A DNA stretch of 64,000 nucleotides, taken from assembly GCF_035222275.1 (NCBI RefSeq), contig NW_026946359.1, positions 372,001 through 436,000 on the forward strand. The letters are read 5' to 3'. The position numbers and the translations under genes are program-made. This stretch comes from Podospora bellae-mahoneyi (Eukaryota > Ascomycota > Sordariomycetes > Sordariales > Podosporaceae). Position 1 is the stretch's first letter. Every line of letters begins with the position of its first letter. Shown here one piece after another: positions 48,901 through 61,099 of the stretch. The notes under the pieces were generated by a model. That model saw only the letters and a list, made by a program, of their open reading frames with translations, made no database searches and was not told the origin of the DNA.

Positions 48901-49609
48901 GAGATCTGGCAGCATATCCGGATCCCAAGGCTCGCAGCAGGAGAAGCAGAACAGGCGGTTTTCATTTATGCCTGGCGGTTTCTCTTTCAAATCGATGGGC
49001 ATTTCAAAAGATGAGCCTTCGCCTGCTTTGGACTCACAGCAAGACCTGCCGATTCAAGAGCCTCCCATGGTTGATCAGTATGGTCGATACGTCGAGCAAG
49101 ATGTGGAACAGGAGCATGTGGATGCCTCTACCCTTGATGGAATGTATGCTCAGCTTCAGGGACCACCAAGATCTAACGATCAGTACGGCCAGCAGCAACC
49201 AAGGCCGCAACAACAACAACAACAACAACAGCAGCAGCAGCAGCGACAGGAATATTCGTCAAATCAATACGACGGGCGTCGCCCTTCTAATGTCGAGGGG
49301 TACCAGAGCCAGACGTTGATGAATAGCAGCTCGGACCACTCAATCGACAACAATATGCGAAGGCCTGCTGGATCGGCACCACAGTTGCCACACCTTTCGC
49401 CACAAGACACGGCACAAGACGGACGCAGAGTTGCTAGCGGCGGGCGGCCCGGCCGTGGTGTGTTGCAGAAGAACAAGCGGTTTGTTGACGCGTGGGATTC
49501 GGATGGAAACACTCGGGGACATGACCACTCTGGAAGTAGTGGGCCTGCACGAAAAGTTATGGACTTTTTCCGGCGGAGGGGCAAAGCCAGAGCCGGAGAG
49601 CTGAACTAG
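45907..49609 (+). CDS. KIN4-type serine/threonine protein kinase
   Basis: Three exons, 45907-46848, 46912-47505 and 47564-49609, give 1193 residues. The introns (63 and 58 nt) fall inside the kinase domain. A Ser/Pro-rich N-terminal region of ~285 residues precedes the kinase domain (about 288-578). The domain shows [74 protein letters not shown] and a typical end at WLSEY. These, with the [14 protein letters not shown] stretch, match the yeast KIN4/FRK1 group, which acts in the spindle position checkpoint. The segment from DFG to APE is 60 residues because of an acidic-basic insert. The C-terminal ~600 residues are Ser/Gln-rich, with a poly-Gln run at 49209-49240 and a basic end ([14 protein letters not shown]). 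Target and role here are inferred from family. Confidence 0.9.
49209..49248. repeat. CAA/CAG repeat encoding poly-Gln in the kinase
   Basis: A CAACAACAA then CAGCAGCAG run in frame in the kinase's C-terminal tail, giving about 12 consecutive Gln. Confidence 0.85.
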
Positions 49610-50493
49610 GGGGCTGGCAGGATGGAGGCTAGTTGCCCATGTACGGATGGAAGGATGTGCGAATCGTGTCAGTTCAAACTCGGCTGGGAGTAGCCGGGGA
49701 GTTGTGTATGTTGTCGTTGTTGAGAGTTGAGCTCAAGCGCAGGAATCTTGAGAATTTTCTGTATTATGAAACCTTTTCCGCCCCTCTCTCTCTCTGCGAC
49801 CTCGACAAGACTTTGCATGGCATGGAATTTTGTGTTTTTTCATTATTCTCTTGGGCGCTTGGGGGTTTCCGGAACGCAAAGGGGAACACAGGGCAGGTGG
49901 TTTTATGCTTGAATGGCGAATAAGGGTTGTTTTTGCTACGCTGTCAGCTTTTTTATTTTAATCTCGCTGTTTATTTTCTTCAAGAAAGGGGATGATGTTT
50001 TCGCTTCTTTTTATGTTGTGTTGTCTTTACCACTTTTAAAGATGCTTTCTTGTTCTTTTCTTGCGCCTTTTCTTTTTTTTTGTCACTGAACATTCCCCCC
50101 CCCCTCTGCCCTCAAGCGCGTTTATAGCTTTTGATCATACTAGTTACCTATCTCGAGGGGTCGAAGGGACATAAGCATGTACACGGAGGGAGAGGGAGAG
50201 AGATCGAACACACAAACAAGAGGGAGGATTCAAAACAGGGCACTTATACCTATATCACCACACGACAACTTTACTACAAAAGAAGGAGAAAAGCGCGCGA
50301 AGAAAGAAGGAGAAATCATTATATGTCCTTGTAATAACATCAACAACACCAACAATCAGAAAGATGAGAAAGAGGAGAAGAAACAAAGAAGCGTTGCATT
50401 GCTTTTTTTGGGTTTTTTTTGGGTTTTTTTTGCGTGTTTCATTGCGTGTCTGCGTTGCTCGGTTGCTGTTTTAGTCCTTGACGGACAACTTTC

Positions 50494-50494
<1 letters not shown>

Positions 50495-50519
<25 letters not shown>
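50495..50519. repeat. TG dinucleotide microsatellite
   Basis: About 12 uninterrupted TG units. Confidence 0.95.
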
Positions 50520-50528
<9 letters not shown>

Positions 50529-51167
50529 CGTGTGTATCTAAAGTAGCGTATGTTATAGGGCTTGCTGGTATCGTGGGTTGTCCTCAGGGGCTAGCTCTTG
50601 TTAGAGCGAGACTATTTTCTCTTGTTGATATTTGGGGCAATATGTGTAGTAATTGGTTTCTTGGAGGTTGAGAAGGGGGAAGGGGAAATAGTAGCTAGGA
50701 AACCTGTATACGTAGTAGATCTTATTCTCGGGGATTTCCTTGTAATGTAATTTAACTGAACATGCTACCTACGACACGCTGAATTCCATCGACACCAACT
50801 CAGATCTCATCCAATATTCAACTGCTACCACACAAGGTCATTCTAGCAAGGAAGAACCTTGCAAAATTTTCCTCCTCGTGTCCATGTTCCAGACACCTTC
50901 CCTGCAAAGACTGTGAGACGCCAAAGTATGCAAAGGAAAGAAGAAAACCAGCCGAGTTCCTGCTTCTTGTCTTACACTGGCTACACCATGCCTTGCACAC
51001 AGCCAATTTTATTGCCAGCAAGCAGCCCATGGCTAAAAGGGGATCGCTCCTTTCACCATACCCCTTGGTGAAGGTAGGTAGGTCAGTATCTCCCAGAATT
51101 CATAATCATAAAATCGCAACAGACACCACATAACGACTTGCTAAGCAACCACCATCGACCCCCATTT

Positions 51168-51171
<4 letters not shown>

Positions 51172-51206
<35 letters not shown>
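51172..51206. repeat. AT dinucleotide microsatellite
   Basis: About 17 uninterrupted TA units downstream of wc-2. Confidence 0.95.
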
Positions 51207-51208
<2 letters not shown>

Positions 51209-51728
51209 CCCAGATAATGATGCCTTCCAACCTCCCCACAACAAGGCAGACAGACGGCTTTCAACTACAACAACAGCAACAAACAAATTCCCCCCGTAAT
51301 ATACCATAAATAAATAACCCCCTACCCCTCCCTCCCTCCCTTCCTTCCCTCCCTTCCTTCCCTCCTTTCCATACCCGGAATACCATCGAGTGTGCGTGTG
51401 TACCGAATCACACGCCTCCCCTTCCCACAACCCCCACCCCTCCATGATATATTTCCTACCGCCCAGAGAAAAGAAACCCTTCTATCTATGAAAGGAAAAG
51501 AAAAACTCATTCCACCCAACTAACCCCTCCATCCATTCATCCCTCCCATAAAAGAGGGAAAATGACACTGCTGAAGTGATGAGAGAAAAGAAAGAAAAAG
51601 AAAGACCCTGCATGCATCCTGCCTTGCTTTTTCACTTTTTCTCACCCACCAAACTGAAGCGAAGGGAGGGGTTGCACAAAACACCATAACCGATTGTGAC
51701 GAGTTCGCAGGTAGATGTTTGTGTGTGT

Positions 51729-53645
51729 TTAACCAACATTCTCAATCTGATGATGATCACCACCATTGTTGCCATTACCGGTCCCCCCATTGCTGTTATT
51801 GCTATTGTCTTTATTCTTCTTCTTCTCCTTCTTCGCCCACCTCAGACCGCAGGCGTTGCAGAGCGTCTTTGGACCGTTGGGTCCCTTGCGCCATTCGGGC
51901 GAGTCAAGCGTTCCTAGCGTCATAAAAATCAGTTCACCGTAGATAGAAAGAAAAAGAAAAGACAGAAATGAAAGAGAAGATACCTACCGCAATCGGTACA
52001 AACATACTCCTCCGTCACCTTCAACTTCTTCTTCTTATCCCCCCCTCCCCCCCTCGGGTCCCTGTCAGCCGGTATCGCGATCCCGGCATCCCCCTTCACC
52101 AGCGTCGGGCTCGCGTTCCCCGTCGTGATCCCCCTGCTCCTCTCCCCCTGCTGGTACCGCAACCCGGTAAGCATCTCGATCGTGTCCACGTGCGTCCCGC
52201 CTTCGTACCGCGCCATCTTGTCCCTGATCGAATCCGGCCTGTTGCTCCCCGTCATCCCCTCCAGCGCCTCCCTCGTCAGACTCACCGCCGCCGCCGCGGC
52301 AGCAGCAGCCGCAGCCGCGCTGGCGCTCGCGGGCAAGTTGGGAGGCGGCATGTCGGTCGAGGCGGCGGCATTCCCAGACATGGTGTACAGCGGCGACGTG
52401 GCCGTCGGCCTGGCGCCCCCACCACCAAAGAAAGGGGACGTGTCCGCGTCAGAAGGGGTGATGTCCGATCTTCCTTCCTGACTCTGCCGCCACGTGCGGT
52501 GCGACTCCTCCACCTCGTCCTGCTCCTCCCGCTTGAGCTCCGCTATCCGGCGCTTGAGCCGCTCGTTTTCAATCTTGTGCTCCAGGAACGAGTCCAAAAA
52601 CCCGGCGTTCTTGGTCGGGTACGGACGGGACATCATAAAGACGGCCTGGCAAAAGGGGGATTGGTTGTTGGGGTTGGGCGCGAACTTCGCGGCGGCGATG
52701 TGGGCGTGGCCGACGGACTCAAAGATGGCGTACTTGTTGTCGGATTTTCGGAGGCGGTAGAACAATCGGAGCGGGGAGCCCGAGGCGATAGACTCGTTGA
52801 GCTCCGAGGTAAAGACGCCGACGTCGTCGGGGTGGATCAGGTCTTTGAGGAAGACGTCGAGGAGGTCGGCAGGCTTGTGGCCCGTGAGTTTCTCGACGCT
52901 GGGGGAGACATGCTTGATGCGGCCGTTGGCGTCGAGGATGTGGAGGAAGTCCTGGAGCTCTTCTACGACTTTGGCGGGCCAGTTGCGGCGCTTGGTGAAC
53001 TCGGTGACCGTGTTGGCCGTGGTGTTGGAGCCGCCACTCCCACCCCCACTTCCGGATCCCAACGTCGCGACGGGGAGGGGGCCGGCGCCGGGCCCGACTC
53101 CTCCTCCTCCGCCGCCGCCTACGTTTGCGGTGGATGACGAGTCGTCCGGGGAGAAGGGCAGGTCGACCGACGGCGCCAAGCCTGCTGAGGGGGAGGGCTG
53201 TACGGCGGCGGGGCCTGAGGGGTTGAAAGGCTGCTGGGCGTCGAGGCTCATGGACATGTTGTCGTCAAACGGGGGAAACATGGAACTGTCCAGCAGCGAC
53301 ATCATGTCGTTCGGATCACCGCTCATCTGCACGACCAATCGGCCACAGGCGTCAGTGTGGGGTGAGTACTATTTTCGTCATATGCTGGAGGATCTCAAGC
53401 TTGGTGATGGTGATCGGATGAAGACAAGGTATAGGTAGGTACAGGTACAGGTATAGGTATAGGTACGTGACATGCGAAAATGAGAACAAAGACAAAGAAA
53501 CAAAATTAGAGGACAAGAGTTTTTGCTGTTGTTGCTTGCGAAAACGTCAAGAGTAGTAGTTGCTCACAGTAACGCCGCTCACGGAGCCCGTGCCATAGCC
53601 AAAATAGTTGCTCCCCGACAGAGAGGGAGGAGGCCCGTGAGACAT
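51729..53645 (-). CDS. wc-2: White collar-2 blue-light regulator (PAS + GATA zinc finger)
   Basis: Three exons on the minus strand, 53568-53645, 51988-53326 and 51729-51913, give 533 residues. The introns are 241 and 74 nt. WC-2 pairs with the photoreceptor WC-1 to form the white collar complex, which binds light-response elements and drives light and clock genes in the nucleus. The N-terminus is Gly/Pro/Ser-rich ([18 protein letters not shown], then [12 protein letters not shown]). A PAS domain spans roughly residues 160-280 ([31 protein letters not shown]). A charged helix ([19 protein letters not shown]) and a poly-Ala tract follow. The GATA finger is formed across the last intron: [13 protein letters not shown] then [16 protein letters not shown], a C-x2-C-x18-C-x2-C finger. 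If the first exon is not used, an ATG at 53326 would start the protein. Divergent from rad50. Confidence 0.93.
53425..53466. repeat. Short tandem AGGTAT/AGGTAC repeat in wc-2 intron 1
   Basis: Six to seven six-base units of AGGTAT, AGGTAC or truncated AGGT on the + strand, inside the 241-nt first intron of wc-2. Confidence 0.85.
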
Positions 53646-55284
53646 GGTAAATAGTACGGAATAGTTGGTGTGAGTGGTGTGGTTTGCTGCTGGGTCGCAG
53701 CAGGGGTGTATGGTTCGTAGGCTCTCTTTTTAGGGGGAGGCTGCGAGTTGACCGACTAGGAAATAATGTAAAGCAACGCAGCAGCGCATCGATGAGGACC
53801 CCTTCTGGCGCTGCACATTGCCGGGTCGCGAGACAAGTAGAACTTTTGTCGGGTGTGTTGAGGGGTCAAAAAAACATCAACGACACCACCGTCCGAGTAT
53901 ATGAGTATATGCGAGATTGGCGAGAGGTAGGTTGATTTGAGACGAATAATAAGCCGGGAAGATAGGTAGGATATAAGGGCGACAGCCAAGGTTTGGCTGT
54001 AAAAGGGGAGACAACACCTGGTTTGATGATGCAGCAGCAAAGCAAAAACTCGGCCGCGGGAACCCTTTTTAGGGAGGATGGGATTCCTTCAATTCAGGAT
54101 GGGAATCTCTTTCGCAGCGGACCCCTCGCCCCCCCGTTGCCCCCCCCCAGACATGGCCTGAGCTTCAGCTGCCAGGCCTGCCACCGCTCAACGTCAGAAC
54201 CGTGACCAGGATGGTGTGTCCTCGACGTGGGACTCGGGTGACGACGCTAAACCCTGCCGACAGAATGCCCAGTGGTGCCCTGACTGGAGCTGACTGGTTG
54301 CGAGATATTCCCTCCAATCTGTAGCGGTCTAGACTCGGGGAAGAGACGTCAGCGCAGCCGAAGCGAGACTCGCCCCAAGATGCTGTCTGTATCTCTATAT
54401 AGACCAGAGACCTCATGAACCTTGCCGACCCCGTGGCGGAAGAGGCACCGCAGGCACCTGGCAGGCCGGGAGTGTGTGAGAGTGTGTGAGAGTGTGTTTG
54501 TGATGAGCAGGGACTTTTCCAGGGCCGCAATCGTAAGTGTAGCTCTAGCAAAACTGACATCATCTGGCCTGTATAAGGCAGTACAGAGAAGGGTTCCGGC
54601 GTCCCTGTGGCACCTCCGAGAGCCCGAATTATTGATTGGGGGATACGGCCGCCCAGCCAGCGCCGTGGCATTCACGGTTGGTCCTTGCTGACCGGATTCG
54701 GGGAAGTCCACGTGCAGAACCTATACCTGTGGTTTTACGAATTATTCTTGGGTTCTTTTTTTTCTTTTCTTTTTTGGGTGTCCATGGTGATCTTCAACGA
54801 AGCCTTGAGCCTAGGATCATGTGCTCTGGCGCATGCGGGGTTCAGAGATACCAACCCCTCCTCTCTTTGTCAGCGGTACCTTTAAAAACGTACACGGAGC
54901 TGAGGCCGCTCCTCCGGGGTCTGTCCTTGCACTCGCCTACCTGGTTGCTCAGTGCTGCCTGATTTCCACTGAGCTCAGATCCCACGTGAGGACGTGTTTC
55001 GCAACCCTTGCCTCTGCCAAAGACCGCGACAGGTACGCGCTTTGCATCTACCTAGCCCAGCAGACGTCAGGGATGGCCTTTCCCATCCAAGAGGCTTCTT
55101 CCACATCACGCAGGACTCCATCGCATATTCTCGCAACCCTCCTCCCAAGATATTTTCTTCAAGCCAAGAGGCACCTACCACGCTGCATGCATAAAATCAG
55201 CCAACGATCTCTAGCGCGTGGGACCCTTCATCGTATGATTTAGGTTGACTTGTTTCGACCCTCGATCCCTACGCGAGAAACACC
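53646..55284. promoter_or_regulatory. Divergent intergenic region between wc-2 and rad50
   Basis: About 1.6 kb with start codons facing outward. It contains TGTGAGAG repeats near 54474-54500 and a T-rich tract at 54750-54775. No gene was recognised. A two-codon ATG-Ile-stop frame at 55235-55243 may lie in the rad50 leader. Confidence 0.45.
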
Positions 55285-58200
55285 ATGTCGAGGATCGAGA
55301 AGCTGTCCATCTTGGGCGTGCGCTCATTTAGTCCCCATGAGCAGCAGGCCATCGCTTTTAACACACCGCTCACCCTAATTGTCGGGTACAATGGTTCGGG
55401 CAAGACGGTGGGTCTCTGCGTTGCCGTTATTCCGTGCTAACAACATGGCGTCGATGCTGATGATGTGGTTTAGACTGTGATTGAATGCCTCAAATATGCC
55501 ACCACGGGTGAGCTCCCGCCCAACAGTAAAGGCGGTGCCTTTATCCATGAGCCTGAGCTGGAAGGCGAAAAGGATGTGCGCGCCCAGGTCAAGGTGTCGT
55601 TCAGATCAACCATAGGAGAGCAGTATGTCTTGACTCGCAATGTGCAATTGACAGTCAAAAAGACCACAAGATCGATGAAGACGCTGGAAGGCAGTCTTCT
55701 TCTGAGGGGCCAGGCTGGAGGAAAATCCTCGGACCGTCATGTCATTTCCACCAGAGTAATGGAGCTGGACAAGCTGGTCCCAGAGAAGCTTGGTGTTTCG
55801 CCAGCCGTGCTTGAGGCCGTCATTTTCTGCCACCAGGATGAGTCCATGTGGCCCATGAGCGAACCCTCGGCTCTGAAGAAGCGGTTCGATGAAATTTTCG
55901 AGGCCATGAAATACACCAAGGTAATCGACAATCTGAAAGTGCTCCGCAAGAGAAAGGGAGAAGAGCTGCGAGAATTGAAAATTCAAGAGACGCAAGACAA
56001 GGTCAACAAGGAGAGAGCCGACAAGGTTGGCAGGCTCATAATACAAATGAGCCAGGAGATTGAAGAAGCGCAGACAAAATGCAGCGATATCCTCAAGCAA
56101 ATGGGAGCCAAGGCCAAGGAAATCAAGGACAAGCACGAACAGGCCAACAGTTTCTTGAAGATTGTGAACGACCTGCAAAACAAGACCGAGAAGCTCGAAT
56201 ACAAGAGCGAAGCTATCAGGGAACTACGGAGCCGTATCGAAGAACTGCCGGATAGTGATGATGTACTGCGGAACACTCTGGCTGAGTATGCGCAGACAAT
56301 AGAGAGGACTGTGGCCGACAGAGATAGGAAGCAGGCACAGCAACAGGAGCTCCAAGCGGATCTAAAGCAGTCTCGGGACAGGCATACGGCCAAAGTTGCC
56401 GAACAGGGCAAACATCAATCCGATAAGGACAAGTATGAGCGCCAACTGGCCACAAGAGATCGAATGGTTCACGAGGCGGCCGAGCGCCACGAGATTCGCG
56501 GCTACGATGGAGACCTGGACGGTGATCTGATCGAGTCTTTTTACGAACGTATCCAGAAGGCCCTCAACGACAAAAAGCGCGAGCTGGAGCGGCTCCAGAA
56601 GAGCAATGCTGAAGAACTGGACAAGAAGAGCTCTGTCATTGCTGAGCTTGAAGGCCGGAAACAATCACTGAACCGGGATCGGGCCTCAGCAAAACAACGC
56701 ATCATGGCTATTGGGAGGGAGTCGGCCACCGTTCAAGGCGAGCTTGGTTCTCTCGACGTGGACGAGGGCTCTGAGGCTGCTCTTCGTGCAGAAATGAAAG
56801 AAGTCGAGGCAAGGATTGAGGCAGCAAAGACCGACGAACAATCTTCGGACCTCGACGACCAGATCAAAAAGGTCCAGGATGAGATCTGGCAACTGGAAAC
56901 TCAAGCTGCCAAGCTCGGGCGGGAACTGGTTGAATGCACCAGACTGGCGTCTGAGCGTGCACAGCTTGATCTGCGCAAGAAGCAGCTGACTGACCGACGG
57001 CGCGATCTTGATATTCTCAAGAATACCTGGTCTGAGCAGCTGTCGGCGCTTCTGGGCACAAACTGGACACCGGACACTGTCGAAGCTGAATTTCAGAGCG
57101 CCTTGAGAAAGCAGGACGGTGTTGTTGCCGAAGCCAGAAAACAGAAAGACGCCACGCAGCAAGAACTCAAGCAGGTCGAGTACAGGCTGTCCACCACTCG
57201 GGACCGGTACACCAAGCTTTTAACAGAGATGAAGAGCTGCCAACGTGACGTTTTGAAAGCACTACGTGCCACGAGGGACGAGAACGACCCTGAGCACCCC
57301 CTTATCGACAACTACGAGGCGCAGACAAAGCACGTAGAGACGGAGCTTGCCCAGATCGAGTCCGATCTCAAGTTGACTGAAGAGATGAAGACCTACTACA
57401 CCAAGGTCAAGACAGTTGCCGAAAAGCACAACAAGTGCAACCTTTGCGACCGAGATTTCCTCAACCAGGAAGACATAAAGAGGAGGGTCTTCAACAAGAT
57501 TGCCAAAGTACTTGGCGATGAAGTGAAGCAGGAGTTGGAGGCGGACAAGGCAGATTTCGCTGCTCGTTTGAGGCAGTTGAAAGCTGTGCGTGCCCAGTAT
57601 GATACCTATGGACGTCTCGAAAAGGAGGTGCCTACCCTGTCCGCGGAGCTCAATGTCTACACAACCCAAAAGGAAGACCTGGTGCGGCGGCTGGAGGACA
57701 AGGACCTCGCCTTTGGCAAGGCGGAAGAGCAACGACGGGAGATGGACTCTCTCAGCAAGAATGTTTTGAAGATTTCTCAAAATCACAAAGACATCCAGGA
57801 AGCCGAGAGGCAGGTCGAGCGGTCGCAGCAATCTTCAAGCGTGACCACTCGCAGTCCGGACGAAATCAACGAGGAGCAGACCACCTGTGCGGAGCAGACT
57901 CGTGTCGCCCAGGCCAGACTCAACAAGCTCACTGTCGAGAGACAGCGACTCAAGGATTTCGCTTCGCAGCTCGAGGTGGAGAGGCTTGAGTTGAGACACA
58001 AGATAGCCACTGCGGCCCAGCAACTTGAGCGGAAGAAGAGTCTTCAAGACCAAATTCGTCGGTTCAAGGAGGAACAAGCGCAGCTTCGCGAGTCGGTTCA
58101 GACTGCTGACAATGATCTGGAAGCCCTCGAGCCCGAGATGGCCACCGCACGCTCTGCCCTTGACGAAGTGCGGCAACACGGTCGGGCCAAGGAGCAAAAG

Positions 58201-59313
58201 GTCACAGAGAAGCGCGATGCTATCGGGGGCACTGTCAGTGAGCTCAGGATGATTAACGGTGAAATCCAAGAGTATCTCGAGCGTGGCGGCCCCTCGAATC
58301 TAGCTTCCAACCAGCGCGCCATTACCACGCTGGAGGCAACTATTGCCAACATTGAGGCTGAGATGAAGGGTTTGACCGTGCAGATCAACAACCTGAATAA
58401 GGAGATTGACAACAGCGACGCCAAGAAGAGAAACATCTCCGACAATCTCACCTACCGCAAGAACCTCCGCGAGCGTGTCGCGCTTCAACAGGAGATTGAG
58501 GAGCTCAAATCCCGCAAAGCCGAGGAAGACTACCAGCGTCTCAGCCTCGAGGCGCGCATCCTCGAAGATCAACGAGGCCTGTTGACGGCGGAGCGGGAAC
58601 GGTTGATGGGCAACGTGGCGTCGAAGGACGACCAGCTGAACCGGCTGCAAGAAGAATACGATCTTGACCTCAAGGGCGCCAAGGCCAAGTACAAGGAATC
58701 GCACATCAAGGTTGAGACGACCAAGGCTGCTATTGACGACCTTGGCCGGGGCACCATGGCTCTCGACCATGCCATTATGCAATTCCACTCTCTCAAAATG
58801 GAGGAGATCAACCGCATCATCGGCGAGCTCTGGAGGGAGACGTACCAAGGCACAGACATTGACACGATCCAGATTCGGTCCGACGTAGAGTCGGGTGCCG
58901 GTTCGGGAGGCGGCGGCAAGCGCAACTACAACTATCGGGTTTCGATGGTCAAGGGCGACACGGAGATGGACATGCGCGGGCGGTGCTCGGCAGGCCAAAA
59001 GGTGCTGGCGAGCATCATCATCCGGCTAGCACTGGCCGAGTCGTTTGGCGTCAACTGCGGCCTGATCGCGCTGGACGAGCCGACGACCAACCTCGACAGC
59101 GACAACATCCGCAGCCTGGCGAGCAGCCTGCACAGGATCATCAAGGCGAGGCAGTCGCAGGGGAACCTGCAGCTGATTGTCATCACCCACGACGAGGAGT
59201 TTTTGAAGCACATGCGGTGCCAGGACTTTTGCGACACGTTTTACCGGGTGGAGCGCAACGCGAGGCAGAACAGTGTTATTCGGGTGGAAAACATCACGAG
59301 GATCTCCGAGTAA
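55285..59313 (+). CDS. RAD50: DNA double-strand break repair protein RAD50
   Basis: Two exons, 55285-55407 and 55474-59313, give 1320 residues, the usual length. The 66-nt intron splits the Walker A loop codon run [21 protein letters not shown]50 is the SMC-like ATPase of the MRE11-RAD50-NBS1 (MRX/MRN) complex, which tethers and processes broken DNA ends and signals to the checkpoint. The N-terminus [15 protein letters not shown] is diagnostic. Two long coiled-coil arms flank a zinc hook with Cys696 and Cys699 ([10 protein letters not shown]). Near the C-terminus lie the ABC signature [12 protein letters not shown], the Walker [14 protein letters not shown] and the H-loop [14 protein letters not shown]. 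The long second exon is uninterrupted. No anomaly was seen. Confidence 0.97.
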
Positions 59314-59948
59314 GAGAGGGTAGACAGCATGTATATGTTGATGAGGTATTAATTAGCAAATGGAGGGTCTGGGAGTTGATCACGGTAACGTGTGTCTTTA
59401 GCTGAACAGGGACAGGTGATTGCGGAAAAAAAAGGGGATAATATGGGAGATCAACGCTCGCCCGAGGTACATTGTGAGGCAGCCCGCATCATATGACTGG
59501 ATGGGGTGATGCTCGAAATTGTTAGAGGGTACGAAGCACGACTTGTATTGGGGGGTTAGAATGCCGAATTTACGGCAGGCAAGAGGATGCGGTGACGCCT
59601 TGGGGTTTTTGAAGGACTCAACAGCAATCCAGTTAATGTTGCCCTGCAGGTCACTCGGGTAAACGCAGGCCAGCAGTGAAGTGTATATCTGAGCCTCTAC
59701 TGCTGATATTACTCTTTTGCAATCTGGTTTCTATAATCTTGATCAGCGTTGGCTCTCGAACATACATCAGACAGACCTACCATCGCGTAACCGCCTCAGG
59801 ATGCCGACTGTGTTTTTGCCCTCCGTCTCTTGGTCTATATCTCTCGACCCAAGACAGGCAGTAAACATATCGGCTTTCTATAGAGCAGAGCTTACAGCTT
59901 GTCTCCATCTTCCCTTCTTGTCCTGTAAAACTGCTTGGGAAGTCCCTT
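59314..59948. other. Intergenic between convergent rad50 and Y14 genes
   Basis: About 630 nt holding both 3' ends. No gene or unusual repeat was seen. Confidence 0.55.
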
Positions 59949-60583
59949 CTACAAGTCCTCCTCATCATCATCCCTCCTCCTGTTGTTATTATCCCTCACC
60001 CCCGGACTCCTCGACCTCGACCTCCCACTCCTCTGCCCCCTATTATCCCTCCCCCTACCACCACCTCCTCCAGCAGATCTCCCACCTCCTCTAATCTCCC
60101 CATTATGGCCCTGCTGGTTGTTTCCCTTCCCAGGAGGCGGCCTCACAAATGCAAAGTCAACTTGCACGTTCTGGTCCAAGAGGGGCGTGTTGTGCGCCCC
60201 GTCGATGGCGGCTCTTGCTTCCTCAATGGTGGAGTACTCGATCAAGGCGTAGCCCTTTTTCTGTCAGCCAACCTTTTGAGCAAGGGGGAAGATACCTTGA
60301 CATAACCCGTCCGTCTGTCCAGGTTGAGATGCAGGTTCCTAATCTCGCCGTACTCCCCAAACATGTCGTGGATGGCCTCTTCGTCGGCCTCCTCATGCAC
60401 GTTGGTCACCATGATGATCCAGCCTTCGATCGAGCGGACGGCCGTGGCGCGAGTGTGTGTTTGCATGGCTGAGGTGTTGGCGTAGGTTGAGGAGGTTGTT
60501 GTTGTTGTTGTTGTTGTTGTGGCGGGTTGTTCTTGCTGGGGCTCGTCCAGCTCCATTGTGTCGTTGTTCTCAGCCGTGGACAT
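59949..60583 (-). CDS. RNA-binding protein Y14/RBM8A, exon junction complex
   Basis: Two exons, 60296-60583 and 59949-60254, give 197 residues. The N-terminal ~55 residues are acidic then Thr-rich, from a TTG (GTT/ACA) repeat on the + strand. One RRM follows, with [20 protein letters not shown] as RNP2 and helix 1, and [17 protein letters not shown] as RNP1 and helix 2. The tail is Gly/Arg/Ser-rich ([18 protein letters not shown] and [13 protein letters not shown]). This order and the motif [20 protein letters not shown] match Y14, the partner of Mago in the exon junction complex deposited after splicing. The intron is unusually short, about 41 nt with an AAG acceptor; a nearer CAG would give a 35-nt intron and add two lysines. 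The RRM fits the 41-nt form better. Confidence 0.88.
60255..60295 (-). other. Very short intron in Y14 with tandem acceptors
   Basis: GTATCT donor, a GCTGAC branch-like site near the 3' end, and two possible acceptors six bases apart (CAG, then AAG). Both keep the frame. Confidence 0.65.
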
Positions 60584-61099
60584 TTTAATTGCTTTATTTC
60601 GTGTCTTGGGAAATAATAAGATTGTTTGGTTGCTGCGTACGAAGCCGAGATGTTTGTTTGTTCTTCTCGGGCGGTGATGAGATATCGTCGGGTCGTAAAA
60701 ACAAAACAAAGTCGCCGGTTGGGATAATTGGGAATAATCGCGGGGAGTTGGCAGTCGGTCGCGAGAAATGGGTGTGGGGCTGGTTGGGTAGTGGACAATC
60801 GTCAGAACAGGGTCGTCAAGGTTCCTGCGGTCCTAACCCCAACCCCAACCCTTCTTCTGTTGACACACCTTAACAGCCCCGTACGCATTTCGTAAACAGC
60901 AGGCACTCATGGAAATGGTTCAGTTTATGCTAATATAGTTCAATGACTACTCCGTTCCACGGCCTTCTACCCAATTACATTACACCCCCTTCCCAACTCA
61001 CCAATACCACAACGTCGCAAAACCCCCCCCCCCTAAAAAAAAAGCAAAAAAAACTTGAATCCCCTTTCCCAACTGACAACATCACACCCCAGCCCCAAA
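60584..61099. other. Intergenic; Y14 promoter and 3' region of the next gene
   Basis: About 500 nt between two minus-strand genes. It contains CCCCAACCCCAACCC near 60836 and a C/A homopolymer-rich stretch at 61020-61050. No gene was seen. Confidence 0.5.

Larger units (their letters stand above)
49610..51728. other. Intergenic between convergent kinase and wc-2 genes
   Basis: The first part is the T-rich 3' region of the kinase gene. Further on are a TG microsatellite (50495-50519), an AT microsatellite (51172-51206) and a CCCTTCC-type pyrimidine tract (51328-51370). The part nearest 51729 should be the wc-2 3' region. An AGGTAGGTA word lies at 51072-51080. No gene was recognised. Confidence 0.55.

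Noticed and set aside
51968-53137. 389-codon open frame antisense to wc-2
   Set aside because: It mirrors the GC-rich third positions of the wc-2 exon, yields a low-complexity Arg/Pro/Leu product, and lies opposite a clearly recognised PAS domain.
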